64,000 nt of DNA from Embiotoca jacksoni (lineage: Eukaryota; Chordata; Actinopteri; Embiotocidae): the NCBI GenBank assembly GCA_022577435.1, contig JAKOON010000100.1, positions 713,004 to 777,003 of the forward strand, read 5' to 3'. The stretch's first letter is position 1, and every line of letters begins with the position of its first letter. This document shows, one piece after another, positions 20,696 to 32,151 of the stretch. The translations under genes and the position numbers were made by a program. The notes under the pieces are model-generated. The model was not told the DNA's origin. It saw nothing but the letters and a program-made list of their open reading frames with translations, and searched no databases.

Positions 20696-21051
20696 GTTTT
20701 CAGTTGTTGAAGTCAGACAGCAGATGAACAAACTTCTTCTGTAACAGAATGGAAATACAACTAGTCCTGTCTGCTGCACAGCCCTCCTCCTCAACATCAA
20801 GCTGACTGTACTTTTAGTGCTGCAGACAGAAATACTCTGATTGGCTAAGTTGAACATTGGTGGGCGGAGCCATAGAAAAACATGTTTATAGCATATGTCT
20901 GAGAAACAGTTATTCCAGACTGTCTGAAAACATCAAAACATGTCATAAAAGTTTATCAGTGTGTCTCCCTCTAGTGGATGTTGTGGAGTTTATTCTGTTG
21001 TCTTTGCTCCAAAGGTTTTTGTACAGAGTTTTGGTGTTTCCTGTCACTGTG

Positions 21052-21495
21052 GGCTTCAGAGCACAGTAGTACACAGCAGAGTCAGAAGGATGAAGCTTCT
21101 GGATCTTCAGAGGAACTGATGTGAAGGAGGAATTCAATGTGGATGAAAATCTCTCCCTGAACTTATTTACTGTGTTCCCTTCACCAAATGTAAATTTACT
21201 GAGGATGAATTCTGGGTTGTTGTTTCCATCCTGTTTGTACCAGAACAGATAACTAGTTGTCGTACTGCTCTTATATTGACAGTCCAGTGTTACTGTCTCT
21301 CCTGCAGCAGCAGTCTTTTCTCCTCCTGGTTGCAGCACGTTGTCTTTTTGTTCTCTGCATTCTGTAAATCACCAACAAACAGTATCAGCGTGCTGTTAAA
21401 GAATCATCAGTGTTGGATTGATGTCAAAGAAACAGAGTTGTGTTCGTACCAAGACACACAGCAGCCAGCAGCACTGAGATGAACAGAGGCTTCAT
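21052..21495 (-). CDS. TCR V segment, family C, copy C3
   Basis: Leader 21450-21495 starts MKPLFIS instead of MTPLFIS. V exon 21052-21361, heptamer 21045-21051, CTCF-like core 20967-20977. CDR1 TTTS, CDR2 SKFTFGEGNTVN, end CALKP. Confidence 0.9.
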
Positions 21496-22217
21496 ATCTG
21501 CAGCGTTGAGGAACTTCTGAGCTGCAGCAGCTATAAAGAAAGCTGAGATCTCTGTTTAGTCTTCATCAGCACTCAGTTGGTGGATTAGAAGGAGGAGCCT
21601 GATAAAATCTGATGATTGTTGTGAACCTGCTTCGACCATTTTAATGTTTCAGCATAAAGACTGCAGGAAAACTGAAGATGAACGTTTGAACAAGATGCGA
21701 CATTTAATGTTCTTTTCAGAATTTCTTTCCTCTTGAAGGTAAATTGTAGTTTTATCATCTTTTGTTCGTCTGCAGCTGAAAGACGTCAAATACAAAGATG
21801 GAGGATTTGTTGTGGAAACTTAAAATCTGTCAGTGTTGAAACTTCAGCTGTTAAAATGGGATTTTACTGTTTGATGTCTGACAATATAAACTGCTGGTCT
21901 ATTTGTAGTGAAGATCTACATGTTGGAGGATGAAGAATAATGGAAGCAGCTGATTGGCCAAGAATGTTTAATGAGGATTAAGTGAGTAAGTCAGTGTCCG
22001 TCAGTTTCCATGGTAACGTGTGTTTTGAAGCTTCATCCAGTCCGTTTGTCGTTGATGTGGATTTGCTGCTCATGTGAATCCTCCCACAGTGTTTGATCAG
22101 CAGCTGTAACCACGGTGACGCTGATAAAACAGGAATTAGCAGCATCCATCTGATATGAAGCTGTGGTTTGAACACCACTTCCCTCCTCTTTGAAGAGCCG
22201 TCACATATCTGTGTTCA
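21496..22217 (-). repeat. C-D intergenic spacer, copy 3 (short form)
   Basis: Lacks about 190 bp found in full-length copies; the junction GCCTGATAAAATCTG is near 21604. X-box-like palindrome at 22004-22017. The same deletion recurs in copy 6. Confidence 0.7.
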
Positions 22218-22256
22218 GGTTTTTGTACAGCCTCTTCTACACTTTGTATCACTGTG

Positions 22257-22854
22257 TCTCTAGAGCACAGTAGTAGAGAGATGTGTCCTCCAGGGTTGGT
22301 TTACTGATGATCAGTTCAGTTGATGTATCTGTTGTTTTGGAATCGTATCGATTATCAGGAATATGTTTACCTGTGTTGTCTTTGGCTCCTTTCCAGAGAA
22401 TAAACTGAGGAGCCTGAAGGTCAGAATCATGTTTGTACCAGTAAAGGTAAACGTTTGTGGAAGTCGTCTGATAGTTACATTTGAGTGAGATTTTTTTTCC
22501 TTCTATTCCTCTGACTTCATCTTTTTCATGAGAGATTGTGTTTCCAGATATTTGTCCTAGAAAAAGTAGAGAACATGAATCCATTAGATGAACATTGTCT
22601 GTGAGGCTGAGAGGAGAAGACAGTGGAAAATGTCCCCTGTACAGAGTTACTCTGTGGACATTCACAACATCAACTCTTTTTAATTTATAAGATGATCTCA
22701 ACATATTTTTCATCGTGTCAAAACAAAGGAACCAGAAAAGTTGTGAAATCCAGTCTGTATATTTCATTAATGCAGCAGATTAAAGAAAAGTTGAATCCCT
22801 GTTGTTAAACTCACCTATGAAGGGAGATACAAACAAAAAGAGGTAAAGCAACAT
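22257..22854 (-). CDS. TCR V segment, family D, copy D3
   Basis: Leader 22815-22854, V exon 22257-22556, heptamer 22250-22256, nonamer 22218-22226. CDR1 TTSTNVYLYW, CDR2 KDNTGK then NRYDSK, EDTSLYYCALE. The exon starts QISGNT rather than RISGNT. Confidence 0.9.
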
Positions 22855-23156
22855 GTCTTTGGAGTTGTTGAAGCCACACAGACAGCAGATGAACAAAGTT
22901 CTTCCACTGCAGCAGACTGAGGAAGAAATAATGTCATTGGATGAGCTGAAGTTCAGTGGGCGGAGCCTATTACTTCTTTACATTATATTCAGCTTTTCAA
23001 CTCAACCAATAAAATGGTTTTCTGCTCCATCAGTCAACTGAATCTAAAATTAAATGTTTATCAGTGTGTCTCCCTCTAGTGGATGTTGTGGAGTTTATTC
23101 TGTTGTCTTTGCTCCAAAGGTTTTTGTACAGAGTTTTGGTGTTTCCTGTCACTGTG

Positions 23157-23597
23157 GGCTGCAGAGCACAGTAGTACACAGCAGAGTCAGACGGATGAAG
23201 CTTCTGGATCTTCAGAGGAACTGATGTCTTATTGAGTTTACCATCAAATCTGTCTTTGTTGAACTCTGGAGCCTTTTCTACATTATTTGAGTAACATTTC
23301 AGCATGTACTTTGGATAACTGTTCACTTCTTGTTTGTACCAGAATAAGGTGGGAAGTGTGTTACTGGCCTCAAAAGTACATTCAAGTGTAACTGTGTCTC
23401 CTTCAGTAGCAGAGACATGTCCTGATGTCTGGTTCACTTTGTCTTCTCCTTTACACTCTGAGGAAGAACAGAACATTCAGAGGAAGACATGAATCAATAA
23501 AGATGATTGATTAAATCAGAACAATCAATCAACACGTTGATCTTTCTATCTTACCAAAGAAAAGAGCAGCAAGAATAATCCACAGCCAATGTTCCAT
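23157..23597 (-). CDS. TCR V segment, family A, copy A6
   Basis: Leader 23555-23597, V exon 23157-23457, heptamer 23150-23156, CTCF-like core 23072-23082. VTLECTFE before CDR1 ASNTLPT; CDR2 YSNNVEKAPEF; FR3 RFDGKLN where others have RFDAKLN. End CALQP. Confidence 0.9.
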
Positions 23598-23817
23598 GTG
23601 TACAACAAGGTTTAAATGAACAGGAGAAACTAGCTGATGTTCAACATTCAGTCTGACAGTTGTTCTCTTCACAGCAGCAGTTCTTATTGACAGGATGGTT
23701 GAACTCAGTGCAGAAGTAGTGCACCGCCTACTTGATGATGTCGCCCTCTAGTGGAGGTAAAAAGTGGAGTTCAGGTTTGTGTTTTTGTACAGAGACTGTG
23801 GGTTTGCTGTCACTGTG

Positions 23818-24266
23818 GGCCTCACAGCACAGTAGTACAGAGCAGAGTCCTTCACTGCAGCAGACGGGATGATCAGGTAGATTTGTTTATTCTCCACTTT
23901 GACCTCCAGTTTCAGGATTGGTTTGTTGATGACAATTCCTTTATCTGTGTGTGAAACAATGAACTCTGGTGGTTTTCCTGGATTTTGTCGATACCAGTAC
24001 AAATAATCACCAGCACTTAAAGTGTCGGAGTAACTATAGGACAGAGTAACAGTGCTGCCTTCTAAACTGGACTCTTCATTCTTGTCTGGAGTGAGTTCTT
24101 CACAGCTGACACCTGAAAGAAGAGAAATCAGTTTTATACTTTTTGATAAAATTCTGTAAAAAATTATGATATTCATAAAACATTTGAAGTTTTTTCTTGA
24201 ATATGCAGATGATAAAGTACCTGTTAGAATGTTGATGATCAGTAGAGAAAGTACATAATAGTCCAT
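23818..24266 (-). CDS. TCR V segment, family F, copy F2 (reference)
   Basis: The leader is 24221-24266 (MDYYVLSLLIINILTG, donor GTACT), the intron 24113-24220, and the V exon 23818-24112. The exon opens VSCEELTPDKNEESSLEG, then LSYSYSDTLSAGDYLYWYRQNPGKPPEF, CDR2 around SHTDKGIVINKP and FR3 IYLIIPSAAVKDSALYYCAVRP. Tyr replaces the first canonical Cys. The 108-nt intron is a multiple of three and stop-free, so the unspliced transcript is also open. Type-2 RSS, heptamer 23811-23817, CTCF-like core 23744-23754. Confidence 0.9.
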
Positions 24267-24932
24267 GTTGACTCCAGTTCAAGTTTGTGTATTGAAAACG
24301 GAAGTTTGTCTCTCTTCTATAGTTCAGTAAAAGCTCAGCTCCTCCCTGAATCTCTCCGTCTCCTCTTTGATCTGTAGTTTCACTTCTCTCAGTTACTCTT
24401 CCTCCTGGTTAACAGACTGGTAGCAGCACTTTGAATCACTGTGAGGAGGGAGGTTAGTTTATTTATAACACAAGATAAAGACATGGATCATTTTTTTTTA
24501 TCAATGTTGGCAAACACAAGGACTCAATGACAGAATTGTTTGAGTCAGATGATAAAAGGAAAACTCAGATTCAAATATTTTTCCATATTCTGTGAGCAGT
24601 AAGATGAACATCAACAGACAGTTTAGACACATTTTATTTGAGGTGGTTTACAGAAGTTAAGAAACAACTGATTCTCAGTTTATTCAATTAAAGGAAGAGC
24701 TGGAACACCAGAACTTCACATGTAATAACCCAGTTTTCATGAATCCTAAATTTCTTCTCTGAATCTCTTCCTACCTCAACTCACACTTCAAAACAATATT
24801 TGGTTTTTACTTATTTACAACCTAGTTAACTAAGTTATAGCTTTTGTTGATGTTTTATGATCACCACAAAGAATGCAGACTATCTAGAGGAGGCTGGATC
24901 CTAACAAACCATCCAAGTTTATCAGTGTGTCT
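24267..24932. other. Family-F upstream block without THAP element, copy 2
   Basis: It shows the empty site for the THAP element (TTTATTCAATTAAAGGAAG near 24679-24697). An orphan minus-strand CACAGTG lies at 24437-24443. No gene seen. Confidence 0.5.
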
Positions 24933-25017
24933 CCCTCTAGTGGATGTTGTGGAGTTTATTCTGTTGTCTTTGCTCCAAAGGTTTTTGTACAGAGTTTTGG
25001 TGTTTCCTGTCACTGTG

Positions 25018-25517
25018 GGCCTCAGAGCACAGTAGTACAGAGCAGAGTCCTTCAGTTTAGATGAGATGATCTCCAGTTCAACACGTTTCTGTGTTTTGTC
25101 GATGTGAGCTGAGAAATCAGAACGAGTTGGATGAATCAATCCATCCTCTGTGATGTAGAGCAGGAACTCTGGTCTGGATCTCTGGTGTTGTTGATACCAG
25201 TGGATGTTGTAGATATCACCGTCATATTTACAGGTCAGATTGATGTTTGTTCTCTCTGCAACAACTTGTTCAGTTCTGTCCGGCTTTATGCTGTTCATGG
25301 AGACCAAGGCTGCAAAATGAGTTCTTCATGTCAGTTAGTCTGAGAGAGACTGAAACATCAAGAGACTCAACAGAGGTCTGAACTTTTTCTTTCATATGTG
25401 ATCATAATGAGATTCATTTAACAAAATGGGACAAAATACTGTGATAATTAGACATTTGTCTCAGTTTCAACACTCACCTATGAAGTGAAAGAAAAGTAAC
25501 AACAGGCAAAGCAACAT
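25018..25517 (-). CDS. TCR V segment, family B, copy B5
   Basis: Leader 25478-25517, V exon 25018-25309, heptamer 25011-25017, CTCF-like core 24933-24943. CDR1 DIYN before IHW; CDR2 TEDGLIHP rather than TEDGSIHP; VELEI; end CALRP. With B1, the only B copy carrying the type-1 RSS; both lie next to an E or F upstream block. Confidence 0.9.
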
Positions 25518-25873
25518 GTTTTCAGTTGTTGAAGTCAGACAGCAGATGAACAAAGTTCTTCTGCAACAGAATGGAAATACAACTAGTCCTGTCTGCTGCA
25601 CAGCCCTCCTCCTCAACATCAAGCTGACTGTACTTTTAGTGCTGCAGACAGAAATACTCTGATTGGCTAAGTTGAATATTGGTGGGCGGAGCCATAGAAA
25701 AACACATTTATGGCATATGTCTGAGAAACAGTTATTCCAGACTGTCTGAAAACATCAAAACATGTCATAGAAGTTTATCAGTATGTCTCCCTCTAGTGGA
25801 TGTTGTGGAGTTTATTCTGTTGTCTTTGCTCCAAAGGTTTTTGTACAGAGTTTTGGTGTTTCCTGTCACTGTG

Positions 25874-26317
25874 GGCTGCAGAGCACAGTAGTACACAGCA
25901 GAGTCAGATGGATGAAGCTTCTGGATCTTCAGAGGAACTGATGTGAAGGAGGAATTCAATGTGGATGAAAATCTCTCCCTGAACTTATTTGCCGTGTTCC
26001 CTTCATCCAGTTTATAGCGATTGAGGATGAATTCTGGGTTGTTGTTTCCATCCTGTTTGTACCAGAACAGATAACTATCTGTCGTACTGCTCTCATATTG
26101 ACAGTCCAGTGTTACTGTCTCTCCTGCAGCAGCAGTCTTTTCTCCTCCTGGTTGCAGCACGTTGTCTTTTTGTTCTCTGCATTCTGTAAAACACCAACAA
26201 ACAGTATCAGCGTGCTGTTAAAGAATCATCAGTGTTGGATTGATGTCAAAGAAACAGAGTTGTGTTCGTACCAAGACACACAGCAGCCAGCAGCACTGAG
26301 ATGAACAGAGGCGTCAT
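25874..26317 (-). CDS. TCR V segment, family C, copy C4
   Basis: Leader 26272-26317, V exon 25874-26183, heptamer 25867-25873, CTCF-like core 25789-25799. CDR1 TTDS (as in C1) but CDR2 is the second type, NRYKLDEGNTAN. QYESS replaces QYKSS. End CALQP. Confidence 0.9.
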
Positions 26318-26530
26318 ATCTGCAGCGTTGAGGAACTTCTGAGCTCCAGCAGCTATAAAGAAAGCTGAGATCTCTGTTTAGTCTTCATCAGCACTCAGTT
26401 GGTGGATTAGAAGGAGGAGTCTGATCACAGTGACAGGACTCATTCACAGCTCTGTGTTCTTCCCCCTACTGACAACTTTCCACTCAACACATCTCTGTGT
26501 CGCTCTCCTTTCCAAGAACAACTTGGCTCG

Positions 26531-28103
26531 TGTGTTCACAATTATTGGGAATGTGAGTATTTTTTTCCATATCATCATTTTTATGCATATTTTCCAACTC
26601 CTGGCTGTGTAAACTTGAATACCTATTGGATTTAAGCATATCAGGTGATGTGTATTTGTGTATTGAGGGAGGGTGTGGCCTAAGGAGATCAACACCCTCT
26701 ATCAAGGTGTGTATAATTATTCAGCAGCTTCTTTTCTTCAGGCAAAACGGGCCAAAAAAGAGATTTAACTGACTCTGAAAAGTCAAAAATTGTAAAAAGT
26801 ATTTTAGAAGGATGCAGCACTCTTGAAATTGCTAAGATATTGGAGCGTGATCACAGAACCATCAAATGTTTTGTTGCAAATATTCAACAGGGTCGCAAGA
26901 AACGTGTTGCGACAAAAGGACGCAGATTAACTGCCAAAGATTTGAGAAGAATCAAACGTGAAGCTACCAGGAAGCCGTTATCCTCCAGTTCTGTCATATT
27001 TCAGAACTGCAACCTACCTGGAGCCCCCAGAAGTACAAGGTGTTCAGTGCTCGGAGACATGGCCGAGGTAAGGAAGGCTGAAACCCGACCACCACCGAAC
27101 CAGACACTTAAGTTGAAACGTCAAGACCGGGCCAAGAAATACTGAAGACAGATTGTTCAAAGGTTTTCTGGACTGATGAGATGAGAGTGACTCTTGATGG
27201 ACCAGATGGACGGGCCCGTGGCCGGATCAGTAACGGGACAGTGGCCGGATCAGTAACGGGCACAGAGCTCCACTTCCACTCAGATACCAGCACGGTGGAG
27301 TTTGGGTACTGGTATGGGCTGGTATTCTTAAAGATGAGCTAGTTGGACCTTTTCAGGTTGAAGGTTGACTCAAAATCAACTCCCAAACCTGCTGCCAGTT
27401 TTTAGAAGACATTTTCTTCAAGCAGTGGTCCAGGAAAAAGTCTGCATCTTTCAAGAAGACCATGATTTTTATGCTGGACGACGCCCCATCGCATGAATTG
27501 AAGTGCTCCACTGGGCGGCTAGCCAGTAAAGGCCTTAAAGATGAAAGAATAATGACATGGCCCCCTTCCTCACCTGGAAACTAAACCCTATTGAGAACTT
27601 GTGGGCCGTTCTTAAACGGGAGATTTACGGTGAAGGAAAACAGTCCACCTCTCTGAACAGTGTCTGGGAGGTTGTGGTTGCTGCTGCACAAAAAGTTGAT
27701 CGTCAACATATCAAGAAACTGACAGAATCCATTAATGGAAGGTTTATTACTGTTATTGAAAAGAAGGGTGGCTATATTGGTCACTGATTTATTTATTTGA
27801 TTGTTATTTTTTTAATTTTTTTATTTAAATATTTATTTGTACATTTTGAGTCATTTTGTTTTTATTCTCACCTTTAACAGTTGAAAATAAGCAAGTGAGA
27901 TGGGACAATTTTCGTTTTTCATTTAGTTGCCCAATAATTGTTGATAAGTTGATATTCTGAGAAAGCCAAAACCTCACTTTTACTTTCGTAAATATTCAGG
28001 TTTGATGTTTATTAACATTTGGATTGACCGAGAGCACTGTAGTTGTTCAATAATAAAATTAATCCTCGAAATATACAACTTGACTAACAGTTGTGCACGT
28101 GGT
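26531..28103 (+). mobile_element. Second Tc1/mariner-type element, decayed
   Basis: The left end is TGTGTTCACAATTATTGGG; the reverse complement of the right end is GTGCACAACTGTTAGTCAAG. An internal inverted match, CAATTATTGGG with CCCAATAATTG, lies at about 27930-27940. It interrupts C-D spacer copy 4. The exact boundaries are uncertain by a few bases because the flanks have drifted. Confidence 0.75.
26850..27787 (+). pseudogene. Tc1-type transposase remnants, several frames
   Basis: Readable pieces in order: DHRTIKCFV and GRKKRVATKGRRLTAKDLRR (DNA-binding part), FQNCNLPGAPRSTRCSVL, WTDEMR around 27170 in another frame, MLDDAPSHE around 27470, then LNPIENLWAVLKREIYGEG and an EKKGGYIGH C-terminus ending at 27787. 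The DDE residues are recognisable, but frameshifts and stops between 27145 and 27557 make it non-coding as a whole. Confidence 0.8.
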
Positions 28104-28836
28104 GTAGTCCTCATTTTAAATTTCAGGTGACGTGTTTCCTGTTTTCCACCTGGTGCAGAATCACTTTGTTCTCCAACATATAAAATCTGATGATTGTTGT
28201 GAACCTGCTTCGACCATTTTAATGTGTTTCAGCAGAAAGACTGCAGGAAAACTGAAGATGAACGTTTGAACAAGATGTGACTTTTAATGTTCTTCTCAGA
28301 ATTTCTTTCCTCTCGAAGGTAAATTGTAGTTTTATCATCTTTTGTTCGTCTGCAGCTGAAAGACGTCAAATACAAAGATGGAGGATTTGTTGTGGAAACT
28401 TAAAATCTGTAAGTGTTGAAACTTCAGCTGTTGAAATGTAATTTTACTGTTTGATGTCTGACAATATAAACTACTGGTCTATTTGGAGTGAAGATCTACA
28501 TGTTGGAGGATGAAAAATAATGGAAGCAGCTGATTGGCCAAGAATGTTTAATGACGATTAAGTGAGTAAGTCAGTGTCCGTCTGTTTCCATGGTAACGTG
28601 TGTTTTGAAGCTTCATCCAGTCCGTTTGTCGTTGATGTGGATTTGCTGCTCATGTGAATCCTCCCACAGTGTTTGATCAGCAGCTGTAACCACGGTGACA
28701 CTGATAAAACAGGAATTAGCAGCATCCATCTGATATGAAGCTGTGGTTTGAACACCACTTCCCTCCTCTTTGAAGAGTCGTCACATATCTGTGTTCAGGT
28801 TTTTGTACAGCCTCTTCCACACTTTGTATCACTGTG

Positions 28837-29434
28837 TCTCTAGAGCACAGTAGTAGAGAGATGTGTCCTCCAGGGTTGGTTTACTGATGGTCAGTTCAGT
28901 TGATGTATCTGTTGTTTTGGACTCGTATCGATTATCAGGAATATGTTTACCTGTTTCCTCTTTGGCTCCTTTCCAGAGAATAAACTGAGGAGCCTGAAGG
29001 TCAGAATCATGTTTGTACCAGTAAAGTTCAGGATAATTGGAAGTCGTCTCATAGTTGCATTTGAGTGAGATTTTTTTTCCTTCTATTCCTCTGACTTCAT
29101 CTTTTTCATGAGAGATTGTGTTTCCAGATATTCGTCCTAGAAAAAGTAGAGAACATGAAGCCATTAGATGAACATTGTCTGTGAGGCTGAGAGAAGAAGA
29201 CAGTGGAAAATGTCCCCTGTACAGAGTTACTCTGTGGACATTCACAACATCAACTCTTTTTAATTAATAAGATGATCTCAACATATTTTTCATCATGTCA
29301 AAACAAAGGAACCAGAAAAGTTGTGAAATCCAGTCTGTATATTTGATTAACGCAGCAGATTAAAGAAAAGTTGAATCCCTGTTGTTAAACTCACCTATGA
29401 AGGGAGATACAAACAAAAAGAGGTAAAGCAACAT
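28837..29434 (-). CDS. TCR V segment, family D, copy D4
   Basis: Leader 29395-29434, V exon 28837-29136, heptamer 28830-28836, nonamer 28798-28806. CDR1 TTSNYPELYW is the most divergent of the family; CDR2 KEETGK then NRYESK; LTISKP; EDTSLYYCALE. Confidence 0.9.
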
Positions 29435-29736
29435 GTCTTTGGAGTTGTTGAAGCAACACAGACAGCAGATGAACAAAGTTCTTCCACTGCAGCAGACTGA
29501 GGAAGAAATAATGTCATTGGATGAGCTGAAGTTCAGTGGGCGGAGCCTATTACTTCTTTACATTATATTCAGCTTTTCAACTCAACCAATAAAATGGTTT
29601 TCTGTTCCATCAGTCAACTGAATCTAAAATTAAAAGTTTATCAGTGTGTCTCCCTCTAGTGGATGTTGTGGAGTTTATTCTGTTGTCTTTGCTCCAAAGG
29701 TTTTTGTACAGAGTTTTGGTGTTTCCTGTCACTGTG

Positions 29737-30180
29737 GGCTGCAGAGCACAGTAGTACACAGCAGAGTCAGACGGATGAAGCTTCTGGATCTTCAGAGGAA
29801 CTGATTTCTTGATGATTTTAGCATCAAATCTTTCCATCTTGAAGTCTGGAGCATTTTCATTTATTCCAATGGTATTACGCCGCAAAATATATTTTGGAAA
29901 GTAATTTTCTTCTTGTTTGTACCAGAACAAATAAAGAGTTGGGTCAGTGGTCTCAAAGTTACAATCAAGTGTAACTGTGTCTCCTTCAGTAGCAGAGACA
30001 TGTCCTGATGTCTGGTTCACTTTGTCTTCTCCTTTACACTCTGAGGAAGAACAGAACATTCAGAGGAAGACATGAATCAATAAAGATGATTGATTAAATC
30101 AGAACAATCAATCAACACGTTGATCTTTCTATCTTACCAAAGAAAAGAGCAGCAAGAATAATCCACAGCCAATGTTCCAT
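29737..30180 (-). CDS. TCR V segment, family A, copy A7 (long-CDR2 class)
   Basis: Leader 30138-30180, V exon 29737-30040, heptamer 29730-29736, CTCF-like core 29652-29662. LDCNFE, CDR1 TTDPTLY, FR2 ENYFPKYILRR, CDR2 NTIGINENAPDF then KMERF. End CALQP. Confidence 0.9.
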
Positions 30181-30400
30181 GTGTACAACAAGGTTTAAAT
30201 GAACAGGAGAAACTAGCTGATGTTCAACATTCAGTCTGACAGTTGTTCTCTTCACAGCAGCAGTTCTTATTGACAGGATGGTTGAACTCAGTGCAGAAGT
30301 AGTGCACCGCCTACTTGATGATGTCGCCCTCTAGTGGAGGTAAAAAGTGGAGTTCAGGTTTGTGTTTTTGTACAGAGACTGTGGGTTTGCTGTCACTGTG

Positions 30401-30851
30401 GGCCTCAGAGCACAGTAGTACAGAGCAGAGTCCTTCACTGCAGCAGATGGGATGATCAGGTAGATTTGTTTATTGTCCACTTTGACCTCCAGTTTCAGGA
30501 TTGGTTTGTTGATGACAATTCCTTTATCTGTGTGTGAAACAATGAACTCTGGTGGTTTTCCTGGATTTTGTCGATACCAGAACAAATTATCACCAACAGT
30601 TAAAGTGTCGGAGTAACTGTAGGACAGAGTAACAGTGCTGCCTTCTAAACTGGACTCTTCATTCTTGTCTGGAGTGAGTTCTTCACAGCTGATACCTGAA
30701 AGAAGAGAAATCTGTTTTATACTATTTGATAAGATTCTTTAAAAAAAATGATAATATTCTTAAAACATTTGCTGTTTTTTCTTGAATATGCAGATTATAG
30801 AGTACCTGTTAGAATGTTGATGATCAGTAGAGAAAGTACATAATAGTCCAT
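30401..30851 (-). CDS. TCR V segment, family F, copy F3
   Basis: Leader 30806-30851, V exon 30401-30695, heptamer 30394-30400 (type-2 RSS), CTCF-like core 30327-30337. GISCEELTPDKN, CDR1 SDTLTVGDN, same CDR2 as F2, end CALRP. No first canonical Cys. The THAP element lies in its upstream block. Confidence 0.9.
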
Positions 30852-31466
30852 GTTGACTCCAGTTCAAGTTTGTGTATTGAAAATGGAAGTTTGTCTCTCT
30901 TCTATAGTTCAGTAAAAGCTCAGCTCCTCCCTGAATCTCTCCGTCTCCTCTTTGATCTGTAGTTTCACTTCTCTCAGTTACTCTTCTTCCTGGTTAACAG
31001 ACTGGTAGCAGCACTTTGAATCACTGTGAGGAGGGAGGTTAGTTTATTTATGATTGTTTTATAACACAAGATAAAGACATGGATCATTTTTTATCACTGT
31101 TGGCCAATACAAGGACTCAATGACAGAATTGTTTGAGTCAGATGATAATAAAAGGAAAACGTGGCTTCAAATATTTTTCAAGATTCTGTGAGCAATAAGA
31201 TGAACATCAACAGACAGTTTAGACACATTTTATTTGAGGTGGTTTACAGAAGTTAAGAAGCAACTGATTCTCAGTTATTTCAGCTAAAGATGCTGCAAAG
31301 TAAATTCCAAGATTTGCTTCTCAATACATTATATACGTGTGAAATGAGTTGCTGAAAGTATATATAAAGTTTTTAAACTTTGTCGCACTGAAATGTGGAG
31401 TTAGACCGTGAAACAGTTTCTCACCCGTCTTCAAGTCAGGTTTTTTTTGACGGAGCTAAAACCTAA

Positions 31467-31561
31467 CCTATCTACGTCAAAACAACCTATCTGCGTTACA
31501 ACAGCCTATCTACGTCACAACAACCTATCTACGTCACAACTACCTATCTACGTCAGATCAC
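31467..31561 (+). repeat. Five 19-bp tandem repeats with TACGTCA cores, THAP copy 1
   Basis: Units start at 31467, 31486, 31505, 31524 and 31543 (type CCTATCTACGTCACAACAA). Four of the five contain TACGTCA, a CRE/ATF-like half site. The array lies just before TATA-like TATAAAAG (31614-31621) and ATTTGCAT (31632-31639), so it looks like an upstream activator or transposase-binding array. Confidence 0.75.
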
Positions 31562-31717
31562 AGACAGTTTATATAACCTTCTGCGTGGCTCCTCTTCTCA
31601 CACGGTGAAACGCTATAAAAGCCTGGAGCTCATTTGCATAAGAGGTCATCCCACTCGACTTCAGTTCTACTCCTGCTGTAGTCAGATTGTTATTGTACAT
31701 CAGGGAGCTGCTACAAG

Positions 31718-32151
31718 ATGTCTCCTTCACCCTGCAAGTGCATCTTTCCTGGAAGCAAGAACCTCCAAAGCAGCGCTGCATCTCTATTTAAATTCCCTAC
31801 TGATGAAGGAAAAAGAGGTGGATTGATTTCATGAAGAGCCTCGCTGAAGGAGACTTTAGGATTAACACCAACAGCCGCGTCTGCAGGGACCATTTCACGG
31901 CGGATAGTTTCAACTTGGACCGGAGACGGACCGAGTTCACAGACGCACCGCTCCTCCTGCAGCGCAGCTCCGATCCGAGTTTCACCCTCACGGCCGTTCA
32001 TCTTCCGCTCTCACCGGCACCGTCCACCGCCGCCGGACCGCGCCGCTGGCCGTGTCCGCCGCCGGACCGGACCGCGGCGCAGGACCGCCGGCAGTCTCCG
32101 CCGCTACCATCGGCTGTCTCGTCCACCACTGCCGGCAGTTCACCACTCAGC
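31718..32151 (+). pseudogene. THAP zinc-finger exon, frameshifted, copy 1
   Basis: From the ATG the frame reads MSPSPCKCIFPGSKN and SLFKFPTDEGKR, then stops at 31832-31834. The continuing THAP core, RWIDFMKSLAEGDFR then VCRDHF and a DAPLLLQ box, is in another frame, so one shift near 31810 breaks the domain. The position aligned with the second zinc Cys seems to be Ser (PGSKN). A strong donor GTAAGT follows at 32152. The same break is present in all three copies. Confidence 0.75.

Larger units (their letters stand above)
26318..28797 (-). repeat. C-D intergenic spacer, copy 4, split by a transposon
   Basis: Spacer homology runs to about 26530 and resumes at about 28104 (GTAGTCCTCATTTTAAAT). 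X-box-like palindrome at 28584-28597. Confidence 0.7.

Noticed and set aside
31467..31561. Regular 19-bp repeats resembling a CRISPR-like array
   Set aside because: No unique spacers, vertebrate context, inside a transposon; a simple tandem repeat.
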